A DNA stretch of 64,000 nt, from positions 85,112 to 149,111 of the forward strand of contig SWBL01000100.1 of assembly GCA_024195585.1 (NCBI GenBank), in the 5' to 3' direction. The notes under the pieces were generated by a model. That model was not told where the DNA came from. It made no database searches and saw only the letters and a list, made by a program, of their open reading frames with translations. Each line of letters starts with the position of its first letter. Position 1 is the stretch's first letter. Made by a program: the position numbers and the translations under genes. Source of the DNA: Aureobasidium sp. EXF-3400 (lineage: Eukaryota; Ascomycota; Dothideomycetes; Dothideales; Saccotheciaceae). This document shows, in pieces, positions 1 through 10,521 of the stretch.

Positions 1-1834
1 TTTGGCAATCCTGATATCTCCACCTCTTGATCGCTAGACGCCGTTATTGCTCGTCTAATAAGCCGACGGACTCTGTCCTTAGATCGGCTGGCTGCATTTT
101 GCGAGATGCTGCTGGCCCGAAGTGACTGGTCAAGCACTCTCGCACAGACTGCGGCCATCCTTTTTGCCAGCGACGCGCGCGCTCAGCACTGAGCACTCAA
201 TCCTTCTGTCGTCTGGAAGCCGTGCCCGCAAACCCCGATTCGCGAGAAATTGGCGGTCATAGCGACTGTCCAGGGTGAGTTGACACGAGGTGGTCAGCAC
301 TCACGGGGAGCCAGGTAGTCACCGGGGAGTCGTTCGGTGGCTTCAGCCATGGCGACCAGATGGCTGCTGGAAACTTCCAAGAAGGCGTTCGGGCGTCTGT
401 ATCAAGATGAGCCAGCATGGCGGTACTTCTGATATCTGAGAGAATGGAGTCAATGTCACGGCTTCGAAGCATTACCAGAGGTTGGACTCGATATGGAGAT
501 CTGTCCGGTTATTGCGATGAGGTGCTCACTACCTGGCAAGACGTGACACATTCCGGCTTTCTTCGAGCGAGCAAGAAGGGGTACCGTCGCAACGCTGTCG
601 TGAAACAATCAAGTCTTTGCCAGCCTCTCATGCTCGTCCTGCTTTCCCCGCAACAGAGCGCCGAGACACGATGACTACGTGGAGGCTGATTCTTTGCACG
701 TTACACAGTCGACACCTGACATAGTGGGACTGCCGGATAGCTGCTGCTGCCCACTCACCCACATGTTGCTTTACACGGCTCGACAGTGGATGCCGAGTGC
801 GCAAAGACACGACCTGACGTGAAGTCTGCGGAGGATGTTTAGGCTTCATACCGTCTGCTGTCCGCGGGCCGTTCGCGTCGTCCCTAGCTCCCGCTCGTCA
901 CAACGCTTGTGGGATAGTTCCGAACTCTGTGACATGCAATCTATCTCGGCCTTCCTGAGTCGCGAGGGCGCCAGGGACGATCGCGTACGAGAAGTTTTTC
1001 TTCCTCCTGCCTGCAGCCCCAGTGTCTGTGCTGCCATGGGCTGGAAACATGAACCCGGATTGCGGATTCCTGCTGCGCGTCCAGCAGATCATCCGTCTCG
1101 TAACTGCCTAGCAAGCTCCGCCTTGGACGCTCTGTCGCATTACCACCACCCAGGATACGCCTGCATTCTTGAAAGGAAATCTCATCGAGAGGGAACTGAC
1201 GTGCATCCCCGGCAGCAGACAGAGCGCTGTATCGTTCGAGATAACCAGCGTCGCCTCCGCGATTGATTGGCGATCGATGCATCTTCTTTCTAAAATAACT
1301 ACGCGAGCCGTTGATTCGTCAAACATTCATGACCTCTAGCTCGAACTTGGCCTGTGAGTTGACCGTTGACAGGTTGACGGGTCTCTACCGCTTTGACAGC
1401 CTTCAGGTTCTGGCTACCTGCGTAGAGTGGCTACTGAGACCATGTGTTTTGGCCTAGCAAATGTATCATTATGCCGCGGATCGGACGCCATGCCATCTGC
1501 ACCCAGTTCCCGAGAGCAATCATTGCCTCTGCTCTGCAGAAAGCATGTCTATATACGTCACGTCTGTCCCTTACTCTTGTACCTTTTGCCTCTTCCTTTT
1601 CTTTCATCTTTTTTAGTTCGACGGTAATGTTGCTCCCTTTGCCAAAAGCTTAGTCCTCTCTTTTCATTACCCCAAGCACACACCATACCGCTAGTCGGAA
1701 CCATTTTCATATCTCTTTGCTTTCCCCCCTTCCCTCAGGAAATAGGAAACCGTTTTACCATTCAGATTGCCGGGCGATCTTGATTTGAGCCTTACACAAC
1801 GGGAACTACCCAGCACCGAAACACATAAGACATC
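1..1834. other. Intergenic, no supported gene; promoter side of next gene
   Basis: I find no recognisable protein here. The frames are short (at most about 140 codons), overlap on both strands and show no domain, signal peptide or splice structure that joins them. The last 300 b before the first gene carry a pyrimidine-rich tract (about 1575-1620, runs of TCTTCC and TTTTCTTTC), which is typical of fungal core promoters and 5' UTRs. The 3' end of a gene lying mostly left of the window cannot be excluded. Confidence 0.6.
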
Positions 1835-3900
1835 ATGTCGGGGACATCTTCCATCTCAGACGACGACATGTCATCCTTCAGCGGTCATGAAGATTATGAT
1901 TACGAAACCGATTGTACGACACCTGCTCCATCATGTTCTGGAGAACACATAGAGAACGAAGAGGTCGAGAGCTTCAGAGCACGAGAGTACCCTCAACTTG
2001 CCGGCAAAATCTACCTTGATCATGGAGGATCAACAGTAAGCTTACTCCACATGATCATTGCTACCAAACATCTGACCAATCCCAGCTCTATGCCAAGTCA
2101 ATGGTCGAGGACTTCTCCAGAGACTTGATATCAAATTTATATGGCAACCCACACTCAGATTCCACACCGTCAGCCATCGCTGGTCACCGGATAGACGCCA
2201 TTCGTGAGAAGGCCCTTCGTTTTTTCAAAGCCGATCCTGAGAAATGGGACTTGGTCTTCGTCGCGAACGCTACTGCCGCTATCAAACTCACTATCGAGTG
2301 TATCAAAGATCATGCCGCCTCCACACATAGACAACTGTGGTATGGCTACCATCGTGATGCTCATACTAGTCTCGTCGGTGTTCGCGAGCTCACAACAACA
2401 AATCGATGCTTTGCCAGCGACGATGAGGTAGAAAAGTGGATTGAGTGCGGTGGCGCTGGTGGTCCTCTACCTCGCCAATTAGGTCTCTTCGCTTATCCTG
2501 GTCAATCAAACATGACTGGTCGTCGTCTTCCTCTTACATGGCCTGGCATGATCAAAAAGAAAGTTCTGCGAGCAAATACCTACACCCTCCTCGATGCTGC
2601 TGCTCTTGCCAGCACAGCTCAGTTGGACTTGAGCAATACCCATGAAAGTCCTGATTTCGTGGCACTCAGCTTCTACAAGATTTTCGGTTTTCCGAATATC
2701 GGAGCCCTGCTAGTACAAAAGTCCTCGTCTCATGTCCTTACGAATCGCAAATACTTTGGAGGTGGCACAGTCGATATGGTTGTGACCATCAACGACACCT
2801 GGCATGCGAGAAAGACTGCCAGTACTCACGACGCGCTTGAGGATGGTACCTTGCCTTTCCACTCAATCTTTGCTCTGGATCATGCAATCAACGTTCACGA
2901 ACGCCTTTATGGATCTGAACCTATGAAGTTTATCTCGCGCCACACAGCACAGCTGTCGAGGCAACTCTACGATAACCTCTGCAATCTACGACACCGAAAT
3001 GGTAAACCTGTGATTCGTATCTACAAAGAATCTTCTACCATCTATGGCGACAGCAAAACACAAGGCGCCACTATTGCTTTCAACGTGTTGAAGTCCGACG
3101 GCTCTCTTATTCCATACACAGAGGTAGAGAAGTCTGCCAACGGTCACAACATCTATATCCGCAGCGGCTCTCTCTGCAATCCTGGTGGCATGGCCACCTA
3201 CCTCAACTGGACACCAGCAGAGATGAAAGCAGCCTTTGCATCGGGCCACCGCTGCAGCAATCCCACTGAGATCGTGGATGGAAAAGCTACAGGCGTCGTT
3301 CGTGTGTCTCTTGGTGGCATGTCCACAGCTTCAGACATCAGAGCTTTGATCTCTTTTCTTCGCGCTTCATATGTGGATACCACAACACAAAAGACAACAA
3401 CATCTCTTGCTAAGCAGCCCCTGTCGCTTCAACGAGCTTCCTTCATCAAGATCCAAATCCCCGAGGAGAGAGAGATGGATGCTGTGGTCGCGGCAACAGC
3501 ACCTGTCATCGGCACACCTACCTATCGTCCGCCTCCTGTTGTCCGCAACCGCCTGCGCAAATCATTCGACTTCAGCGTTGGACCATCACCTGGTTCTTCT
3601 GTTACTTCCATCTCCTCTGCTGGTCTTCCTCGCTCCCAATCTTCCAACCTCATTGGCTTGAGACCAAAGCCGAACATTAGTAGACGCAGAAGCCTGCTCA
3701 GTGGTTCGACGTCGAAGCCTGTGGTCGGTAAATGGGACAACTTCTGGAAGGAAGAAACAGCTGCGCTTGTTGCTGCTGGAGCTGTGGAAAGCGAAGTCAA
3801 ACCAATCACTTCTTCGGCGGACACCAAGAAGAAAGAAAAAGAGAGGAGTGGATTCAGGAAGGTCGCCAGGGCTTTGACTCTGTCCAGACGCCATGACTGA
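1835..3900 (+). CDS. Molybdenum cofactor sulfurase-like PLP-dependent transferase (no MOSC domain)
   Basis: The two exons are 1835-2035 and 2086-3900 (50-b intron), giving 671 aa. The splice restores the family signature YLDHGGST-LYAKS, followed by GNPHS near residue 90. The class V aminotransferase/NifS-like fold continues with VFVANATAAIKL and the PLP lysine in SFYKIFGFPN (Lys265). A cysteine in RSGSLCNPGG (Cys431) sits where plant ABA3 has its persulfide-carrying Cys. GHRC and GVVRVSLGGMST follow, as in Moco sulfurases. After about residue 480 the protein is a Ser/Arg/Lys-rich tail, and the MOSC domain of full-length HxB/ABA3 enzymes is missing. Known for the family: sulfuration of the molybdenum cofactor of xanthine dehydrogenase/aldehyde oxidase. 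Whether this short form does that, or is another cysteine desulfurase-like enzyme, cannot be told. The upstream leader is acidic (residues 1-50). The start at 1835 is the first ATG that reads through the splice. Confidence 0.85.
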
Positions 3901-5989
3901 TGGCTTTGTTGATTTGTATCTGTCTTTCCTATCTGTTCATCACATTTAATGTTACATGGCTAGTATTTCTTATCTGTTCAAAAAGGTGGATAGTGTGGCT
4001 TTCTTTCTGTTGGTTCGGTTTGGTTTTTGGTTCTCTTCACAGTCTCCCTCTCTCTATCATCATCCTTTTCCTGTTTCCTTTTTCCGTCCCTCCTTTCTTA
4101 CTCTGCTTGTTGTTCATATACCAAAATTTTCTTTTTTGCTTTAGCGCTGATGAGACAAAGTCACAAGACTATGAAATACACCATCTAGATTTGATTTTAT
4201 GCACTCTCCCGAATACCATAACATTGCCACATTTGTTTGTGCCTTCGCACTGCACCTCCATGACCGCTTACTTCACATCACATCGACGCAAGTCTCTCTC
4301 ATTTGGACTTTACCATGACGTCTCAGTTAATCTATCTCCTGTCAATTCCATGTCCCAAGATCTCAATTTCATTTATTGTACAGCAAGACAAAACCAGGTC
4401 ATCGGGCATGCAACAACGCACCAACCTCTTGAGTTTCATCTATCTTTGACAAATCGTGTCACCCTCTAGGGCCACTCAAGCATTCGAAGACCGAGGAATA
4501 TCCAGTCCGAGCAGCCATGGAAATACCACGTTCCTGGTTCTTGCATGAACGAAATGCCTCCTTGGTGATCAACAGGGGGTGTCCAGTGCCTTCACGAAGA
4601 CAGATGAGCCATGTGGAGCCCACGCTTTGCAAAGAGGTACGGCTGAGGGAGAAGCAAGACAGTTAGGCTAAAGACTAGCTACAGCTTTTCGTGTCAGGAG
4701 AGCTTCCATCATAATGCTTAGAGGAGATGGTTAAGCCCTACGCACAAACACTAGGAAAGCAAAGTAAAATAGAGTGCCAGCATGTACGGTATGCAGTAGA
4801 AGCCACGCACGAGCACATAAAAGCCCTACACATACTAACCTCACTCCCTCCATTCTGAAACCACCAGATCCGTGTATGCGAGATAGATGAAGAAGGCTCC
4901 TTTTTATTCCAGCACAGAAGCAAGAAGCACGGAGAGCCCGCAAGTGCCAAAACTCAAATATATAGACCTATCATACCCACCTGACTAAACCAGAAGCCGT
5001 CTCTGAAAGCCCAGACGACATTGCATTAAACTCCCAAGAAAAAAGATCTGCAGGATGCAAAAAGTTGGAACGCGTCGAAAGGAATAATAGCAGACAAAGC
5101 TAAGTGGGCGATAGTGTGGGTTTAGTGTGTTGCGCCGTCGGGGCAAGCTTGCATATACGGGATGACGGCTCCCTTTTTTTCTTTGCAACACGGCCGTAGA
5201 CTACGGTATGGAATCCAAGACTATACATGCATATTCAGGAACAGAAATACAGAGGTCACAAGGAGCCGATGATAGATACGAGAAGTGCGGTGTGAGAAGA
5301 GTAATGGTGATTGCAAATTTGTATTGGCAGTGCTAGTCAAAGTAGCAACATAAAATCTGAAGATCTTCCAGCACATCTTCTTGCGATCTTTTTCTGTGAT
5401 GCAAAATGCTCTAAAGAAGAATGAACGGAGATGTAGGCACGCAATGAGACTCGCAGACATCACGGATACAAAGACATTGCAAGTCAATTTAAACGTGTCA
5501 AATTCATCTTGGAACAGTGATGAGGGCCTGGAAACTCCTAGAGAAATGAGGAGACAAGCGTGACAATAAAAGTTCCTGAACATGTGCAAGTCACTGGTGA
5601 GAATTGCGAACAGGTCAAAAAGGGTAGAGTTTGTGTTTGTATTGTGTAGGTGGTAAGACAGAGATGTCTCCGACTGGAATAAAGTCACCAATGCCATGTG
5701 ATTGAGGAAAGGGACTGAATAAAGCGGAAGTTGGATGTAGGACCAACTATAGACGCCGCATCGTGGAGGAGTGTAGATGGCGGCGTATATGCTCGTGGTC
5801 CAAGGAAGATGTGTGGTGTAGTCGATTCGTTGTCATGGTATTTCTTGCGCGGATGATGAGAAGATGGGATTCATGAAGCAAAGCTGTAGGAGATTGCTCT
5901 GTTGAGAGAGCAACAAACGCCGTAAACGCCTTGGCTGGTATGCTTGGAAGGAAGACAGAGGAGAGTCGTGCAGATGCGTAGCTTTTTCA
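3901..5989. other. Convergent intergenic region, 3' UTRs, no supported gene
   Basis: This 2.1-kb stretch lies between two converging genes. It starts with a T/C-rich tract (about 3905-4140), which creates a hydrophobic-looking but spurious frame. The remainder (4470-5989) is AT-richer with no recognisable coding signal. It probably holds both 3' UTRs. I see no tRNA, repeat or transposon remnant. Confidence 0.6.
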
Positions 5990-6415
5990 TCAGACTAAAC
6001 ATGCGTCAGTAGGGCGAGGAATCAGATGCAGATCAGCAGCACGCACCATTCAGGTAGTCGGCCGCCATGAGCAACTCAAGACAGAGCTCAGGCGGAATGT
6101 CCAGGTCGGCGACACCAGTCGAGTCACGGTTCTTCTCATTGTAGTAGAAGTACTCGCACACCTTCTCGAGCACCATACCGTTGATGTTCTCGAAGACACA
6201 CTTGTGCGTCTTTGACTCTGCAAAGCCATCTGCAAGAAACAGTCAGTATGGTGATCAAAGAATAGAAGGATAGGAGGAAACGCACTGTTTGGGTCAAGCA
6301 TCCTCTTGATGGCGCCAGAGAGACAGGCCGATTTTCTTTGCACCAGAAACTCGAAGCCGTCGTTGCTGACGAGAGTCACGTAGTCGGGCGCGTCAGTCTG
6401 CTCTGTGCCTGCCAT
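5990..6415 (-). CDS. Elongin C (Skp1/BTB fold)
   Basis: Three exons on the minus strand: 6286-6415, 6047-6229 and 5990-5994. They make 105 aa, close to the usual 100-112 aa of elongin C. Recognisable blocks are YVTLVSNDGFEFLV at the start, the junction LDPN-NGFAESKTHKC, and EKVCEYFYYNEKNR followed by the C-terminal ELCLELLMAADYLN. Known role: elongin C binds elongin A or SOCS/VHL-box-type proteins and cullin in ubiquitin ligases and elongation complexes, in the nucleus. The last exon gives only part of one Val codon plus TGA. Its intron (5995-6046) has donor GTGCGT and a CTGAC branch site before TTTAG, so I trust it although the coding part is 5 nt. Without it the frame would run on past the family's normal end. 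A start codon with a good context lies at 6415. Confidence 0.9.
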
Positions 6416-6744
6416 TGTCGATGTTTATTGCGAGGATGCGCGTGAGAGAGAGGAAGAAGAAAGAGCGAAGCTGTGGGCAAAATCGCGTTCGCTCACGCCA
6501 AGACACCTGTTGTCCCGAGCTTCACCATCCGTCGACTTCTGCCTCTGTCCAAAGACCGCTCTCTTTCACCAACACCACTACTCGACTGTTCGACATGTGA
6601 GAGCATTTTTTCCATGTAGAATCATACATCAGGCTAAGTGATTTGTTAGTTTTGCATCGGTCAGAAGAAGAAAGCATCTGTCATATCCCATTGAAGAGGA
6701 CCTTTTCCTCCATCTTTCTGTCTCTGCTATTTCTCTTGTCACAC
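6416..6744. promoter_or_regulatory. Divergent promoter region, elongin C / 3-oxoacyl reductase
   Basis: About 330 b separate the start codons of two divergent genes, so both promoters and 5' UTRs must lie here. No individual TATA element or factor site stands out. An ATG at 6643 in frame with the downstream gene is not needed for its mitochondrial presequence. Confidence 0.5.
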
Positions 6745-7641
6745 ATGTCTCAATTCATCCTCTCACTGCCGTCACCGATACGAGGTGCTTGCAAAGTCAT
6801 CAGACCACTACCTTCGTCACACCTCACTCAAACCCGCTCTCTCAAACTTTTCTCCTCTTCAAAGCACGCTCTTCGCAGATCGACCTGCCTGGTAACCGGC
6901 GCCTCTCGCGGTATCGGTCGCGCAATCGCAATTGCACTTGCACGAGAAGGAGCCGGCTGCCTCCTTGTTGGTCGCGACGAATCCGCTCTGAAGGAAACCT
7001 ACGACCTCTGCGTTTCTGCCCGCGGTTCGGTCGGTCGTAGTCATTTTGTCCTTACCGGCGACATCACCGACCCATCCTTCTGGTCCACTCTCGACAACAA
7101 CCCTTGTTGGGAGTCTGAGAATGGCAGACTAGATGTCTTGGTCAATGCAGCAGGGGTCACGCATTCGAGCCTCTTGATCCGCACCTCACAAGCCAAGGTG
7201 GACAACATCCTAAACACAAACTTGAATGCCGCCATCCAAGCTTCCAGATACGCGGCAAAGAAGATGCTCAAGAATTCTGCAGAGGCCAAAAAGGGAGCCG
7301 GTCATATTTTGAACATCTCATCTCTGCTCGCTACGCATGGTGGTGTGGGCAGTGTGGCTTACGCAGCTTCGAAGGCAGGCATGTTGGGGCTCACTCGCTC
7401 GTTATCGGCTGAACTCGGCACTAAAGGCATCAGGGTCAATGCCATCTGTCCTGGCTATGTGGAAACTGATATGACAAAGGCAATGTCGTATGCTGCAAGA
7501 GACGCTGCTATGGCCAAAATTCCCGCTGGCAGATTTGGTACTGTGGACGAGATCGCTGATGCGGCTGTCTTCTTGTGCGGAAATCAGTATGCGAACAACA
7601 CGGTGATCACCCTCGATGGCGGCTTGAATGCCATCATGTAG
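6745..7641 (+). CDS. 3-oxoacyl-[acyl-carrier-protein] reductase, FabG-type SDR, probably mitochondrial
   Basis: A single exon of 298 aa if started at 6745. The N-terminus (MSQFILSLPSPIRG, then KVIRPL) is basic and Ser-rich, as a mitochondrial presequence should be. Classical SDR elements are present: TGASRGIG at residues 51-58 (NADP-binding), NAAG at 134-137, catalytic Ser192/193, and Tyr206 and Lys210 in YAASK, then NAICPGYVETDM and the C-terminal LDGG. This is the arrangement of FabG and of fungal Oar1. The family reduces 3-oxoacyl-ACP with NADPH in type II fatty acid synthesis, in mitochondria the source of octanoyl for lipoate. Another SDR substrate is possible, but overall similarity to FabG looks high. 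An in-frame ATG at 6643 would add 34 residues of hydrophobic sequence, and I judge it to be 5' UTR. Confidence 0.85.
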   Translation: MSQFILSLPSPIRGACKVIRPLPSSHLTQTRSLKLFSSSKHALRRSTCLVTGASRGIGRAIAIALAREGAGCLLVGRDESALKETYDLCVSARGSVGRSHFVLTGDITDPSFWSTLDNNPCWESENGRLDVLVNAAGVTHSSLLIRTSQAKVDNILNTNLNAAIQASRYAAKKMLKNSAEAKKGAGHILNISSLLATHGGVGSVAYAASKAGMLGLTRSLSAELGTKGIRVNAICPGYVETDMTKAMSYAARDAAMAKIPAGRFGTVDEIADAAVFLCGNQYANNTVITLDGGLNAIM

Positions 7642-8123
7642 ATGGAAGAGATAAATGCATATCAACGTCAAAAGCAATGCAAAAATCCCATCGAACACCA
7701 TTGTGAACATGTTCTTTGCTTTGATTCGACTCCAGAGCAGCAACTAACCCCAACATGCCTCCATCTGTGTGTCAGTCGAAAGTGGGCTACGAGCTTGGCT
7801 TGCGATTCATCGCCAAATCTATTCTCTAGATGAAACTTTTCCTGGGAGAGGTGCTAGATAGTGAAAAATATTCTGTTTTGAGACCATATTGCGTTTAGTG
7901 CCGCCAGATCTGCTATTTCTGTAGCGATCAGAACATATGGTGCATTCAGAGTAAGCAGTCATCAAAGGCTCATCCATGTAATATCTCTGAGGCACGCTTC
8001 GGAGACATTTGATCAACGGGAAGATGACACTCACATCACTCACTCCCAAAGCTCTGATTAGAAGTGAAGCAAACCACATGACAACATCATGTTGCTGCCA
8101 GATACGTTTATCCACATCGAACT

Positions 8124-8301
8124 GGTGGAATGGCGCAGCGGTAGTAGCTCGTGTCTCCCGCGTAGTAGACCAGTGTCCACCGGTTCGATTCTCAGCAAGG
8201 CCATTGAGAGGTCCCAGTAATCCTCGCACGACAATAATCGAGATGAAAGCTTGCTTTCTCTGCCCTCCCTAGCAACACGGCGGCTAGGGGGGTTTCTGTT
8301 T
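8124..8301 (+). ncRNA. Candidate Pol III transcript: A box, B box, 3' hairpin and T-run (not a foldable tRNA)
   Basis: Seen directly: TGGCGCAGCGG at 8131-8141 fits the tRNA A box and GGTTCGATTCT at 8182-8192 fits the B box, 51 b apart. A 10-bp stem (8264-8273 with 8283-8292, one G-U pair) follows, and then TTTT at 8299-8302. As a tRNA it fails: the acceptor GGTGGAA has no partner, only two T-stem pairs form, and the anticodon stem leaves a 10-nt loop. It is therefore either a tRNA-derived SINE-like head, a decayed tRNA, or an unrecognised Pol III RNA of about 175 nt. It sits between two convergent protein genes, with no coding signal of its own (7642-8602 is otherwise empty). Confidence 0.4.
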
Positions 8302-8602
8302 TGTCAATTGCTGTTTTGCTTTTTGTTTTTGCTTATAAAGTTGTGTTGATGCATCGTGAGGTGACTGACTTGAAAGAGCAAGATCACAACTCTTCCATCC
8401 TGTCAGATTTCACATACATGACGCTTGAACCAAAGCCTGATGCTTGACATGCTAGTCAAATGATTCAGAGACAGCTTCGCTCTCACCAGAGCCCCCGCGT
8501 ATAACCTTCACAAAACATCATGAGTATTCTTACGTCACGTTGCCATTGGTGAGTTTCTAGTATAATGCTTTATTCTGTACAACAGACACATCTTTACTCT
8601 AT

Positions 8603-9737
8603 CTATTTTCTTCCATCTACGACAATGTTCACCGGCTCTCCTCTGACGAAAGCTTCAATGGTGTCTCTCACAGTCTGCTTAGTGCCCACAACCGTCTTAT
8701 CAGAAAACCAAGCCATATGCGGTGTAGCAACCAGCCCCGGCACATAATCAGCCAGTAAAGGACAATTCTCCTTGGTCGCAGGCTCATGCTCGAAAACATC
8801 CGTTCCAGCACCGAGTAACTTTCCTTCTTTGAGAGCAGTAGCGAGAGCTTGTTCGTTTACGATACCGCCGCGACCCACGTTGATAAGAATGGAGGTGGGA
8901 GAGAGAAGGGAAAGCTCGTGGTGGGAGAGCATATTGTGAGTTGAGGGGTCCAGGGGGCAGGTGAGGAAGAGGGTTGTGCATTGTCGCAGGACATCTTCAA
9001 AGGCGGTGCGGGAGGGGCGAATCTCAGAAGAGCCTTTGCGTTCGGCGATGAGGACGCGCATGTCGAGGGCTTTGCACAGCTTCTCTACACGTTTGCCTAT
9101 AATAAGATGTGTACGTTAGCATGACTCTGATCCAATCGCTTAACAAGTCTGCATTTTTCTACGCGTTCTTCCACATATACGCTCGAAAAAAGCCCCTCGC
9201 CAACAAAAAAGAAGAGGAAACGAGGGGAAAACAAAAAGGACACATACCTAGCGATCCATAACCAATGATACCAACCACTTCTTCCTCACATACTCTAGGC
9301 ATCACACCTCTGAACTCGCTTACACACATCCCTTGCCTCTTCCATCCCTCTCCCTCTTTCGTAAACTCATCCAACCCAACAATCCTCCTCTTGACCGCAA
9401 AATACAAGCTCAATGCATGTTCACCAACAGTATTGATGTTTTGGGCAGGCGTATTGGTCACAGTAACACCACACTCCTTAGCAGCCTGAAGGTCGAATTT
9501 ATCGCAGCCAACACCCAAGCAAGAAAGCAGTTGAAGTTTAGGTGCAGAAAGGAAGTTGGCCTTTGTGATGGTGACTGCAGTTCCGATTGCGATTGTAGCC
9601 GAGGCGATCCGAGAGGGAAGTTCTGAGGGTGAGGTGTGGACGTGTTTCTCATAGGTGTGAGGAAAACGGAGGGGAGGAAGCTCAATATGGCCGTCCAGCT
9701 GGACGACGTGGTGTTTGAACTCTTCTGAAGTGGCCAT
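8603..9737 (-). CDS. D-isomer-specific 2-hydroxyacid dehydrogenase
   Basis: Exons 9248-9737 and 8603-9096 (151-b intron) encode 327 aa. The nucleotide-binding glycine motif GYGSLG (159-164) is completed exactly across the splice. The catalytic set of the family is visible: Arg239 in NVGRGG, Glu in DVFEHEP (about 266-268), and His290 in PHMAW. An N-terminal catalytic domain precedes it (LLSCLGVGCDKFD, VTNTPAQNINTVGEHAL). Enzymes of this family reduce 2-oxoacids such as glyoxylate, hydroxypyruvate or 3-phosphohydroxypyruvate, or act in reverse, with NAD(P)H. The substrate cannot be read from the sequence. There is no ACT domain, so a dedicated serine-pathway PGDH is unlikely. No targeting signal is evident, so it is probably cytosolic. 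The start at 9737 is the first ATG of the frame. Confidence 0.88.
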
Positions 9738-10521
9738 GTTGATGTTCGATGAGTTTGCGTTGTCACTCGATATAAGTTGTTTTAGAGGAAGCCTCGGAAG
9801 CTCGGTTATATCAACCGATGTGGTCCAATTCGCGAAGTCGTAGCTAGGTTTGATTCGAACGGTGACTTTCGAAGATAGATTTTATATACCTTATCGACGT
9901 GAAAATTGATTTGTGGTCAGATGCTCAGGGCGCATCTATTATCTACTCAGCTTATCGAGCAGGTCGCGCCCTTTGACACCTCCGATGACCGGCGAGCATC
10001 GAAATGCTTGGCGTTGGACCTCTATCAATCGCATGAGTTGTCGTGTGTCGACCAGAACAGTGTCTAGGTCAAGAGAGGATGCTTGCTGGGAGTCATCAGG
10101 ACATATGATACATGTATTCGTATGAGGTAGACGTGTTTTCTCGCACAAGATATAGCTTCGACGATTGAAGAAACACTCAGTCACAACATACGATCACCAA
10201 CAAAGTAAACATCATCAAGATCTACTTATCGACAACACGGAAGACGCAATTTGTAAAGAAAGGGAAAGGTTGTTTTTCATTCCCTATTAACGGTATCGGA
10301 TGTGTTCAACCTTCCCATGATTTGACGTTGATCCCTCTAGGGGACCCTCAGAGGTAGTGAGTAAATTACAGTGAAGCATCAATGGCGTTCCCATCATGCA
10401 CTCCAGGAATAAAAAAGATGTAACGCCTTGCAAAAAAAAAAAAGTGTATAAGAAATTTAATCCCAACATCGTCGCCCTTCTGCGTCTATTATCACATCGA
10501 TATGCCATTGCAACACCCTTC
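9738..10521. other. Intergenic, no supported gene
   Basis: Promoter of the leftward 2-hydroxyacid dehydrogenase gene and 3' flank of the wall-protein gene. An A-run of about 13 lies near 10431. No RNA gene or domain is recognisable. Short frames on both strands look random. Confidence 0.55.

Noticed and set aside
3900..4469. 190-codon plus-strand frame right after the Moco-sulfurase gene
   Set aside because: Its sequence is driven by a T/C-rich 3' UTR tract, which yields hydrophobic Leu/Phe/Ser runs. There is no domain, and it overlaps the expected 3' UTR.
5221..5697. 158-codon minus-strand frame
   Set aside because: Low-complexity AT-rich translation (Phe/Leu/Ser) in a convergent intergenic region. 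No domain, signal or splice support.
8124..8202. A standard tRNA gene at the A/B-box element
   Set aside because: The acceptor and T stems do not pair and the anticodon loop is too long. Kept only as a Pol III-like element.
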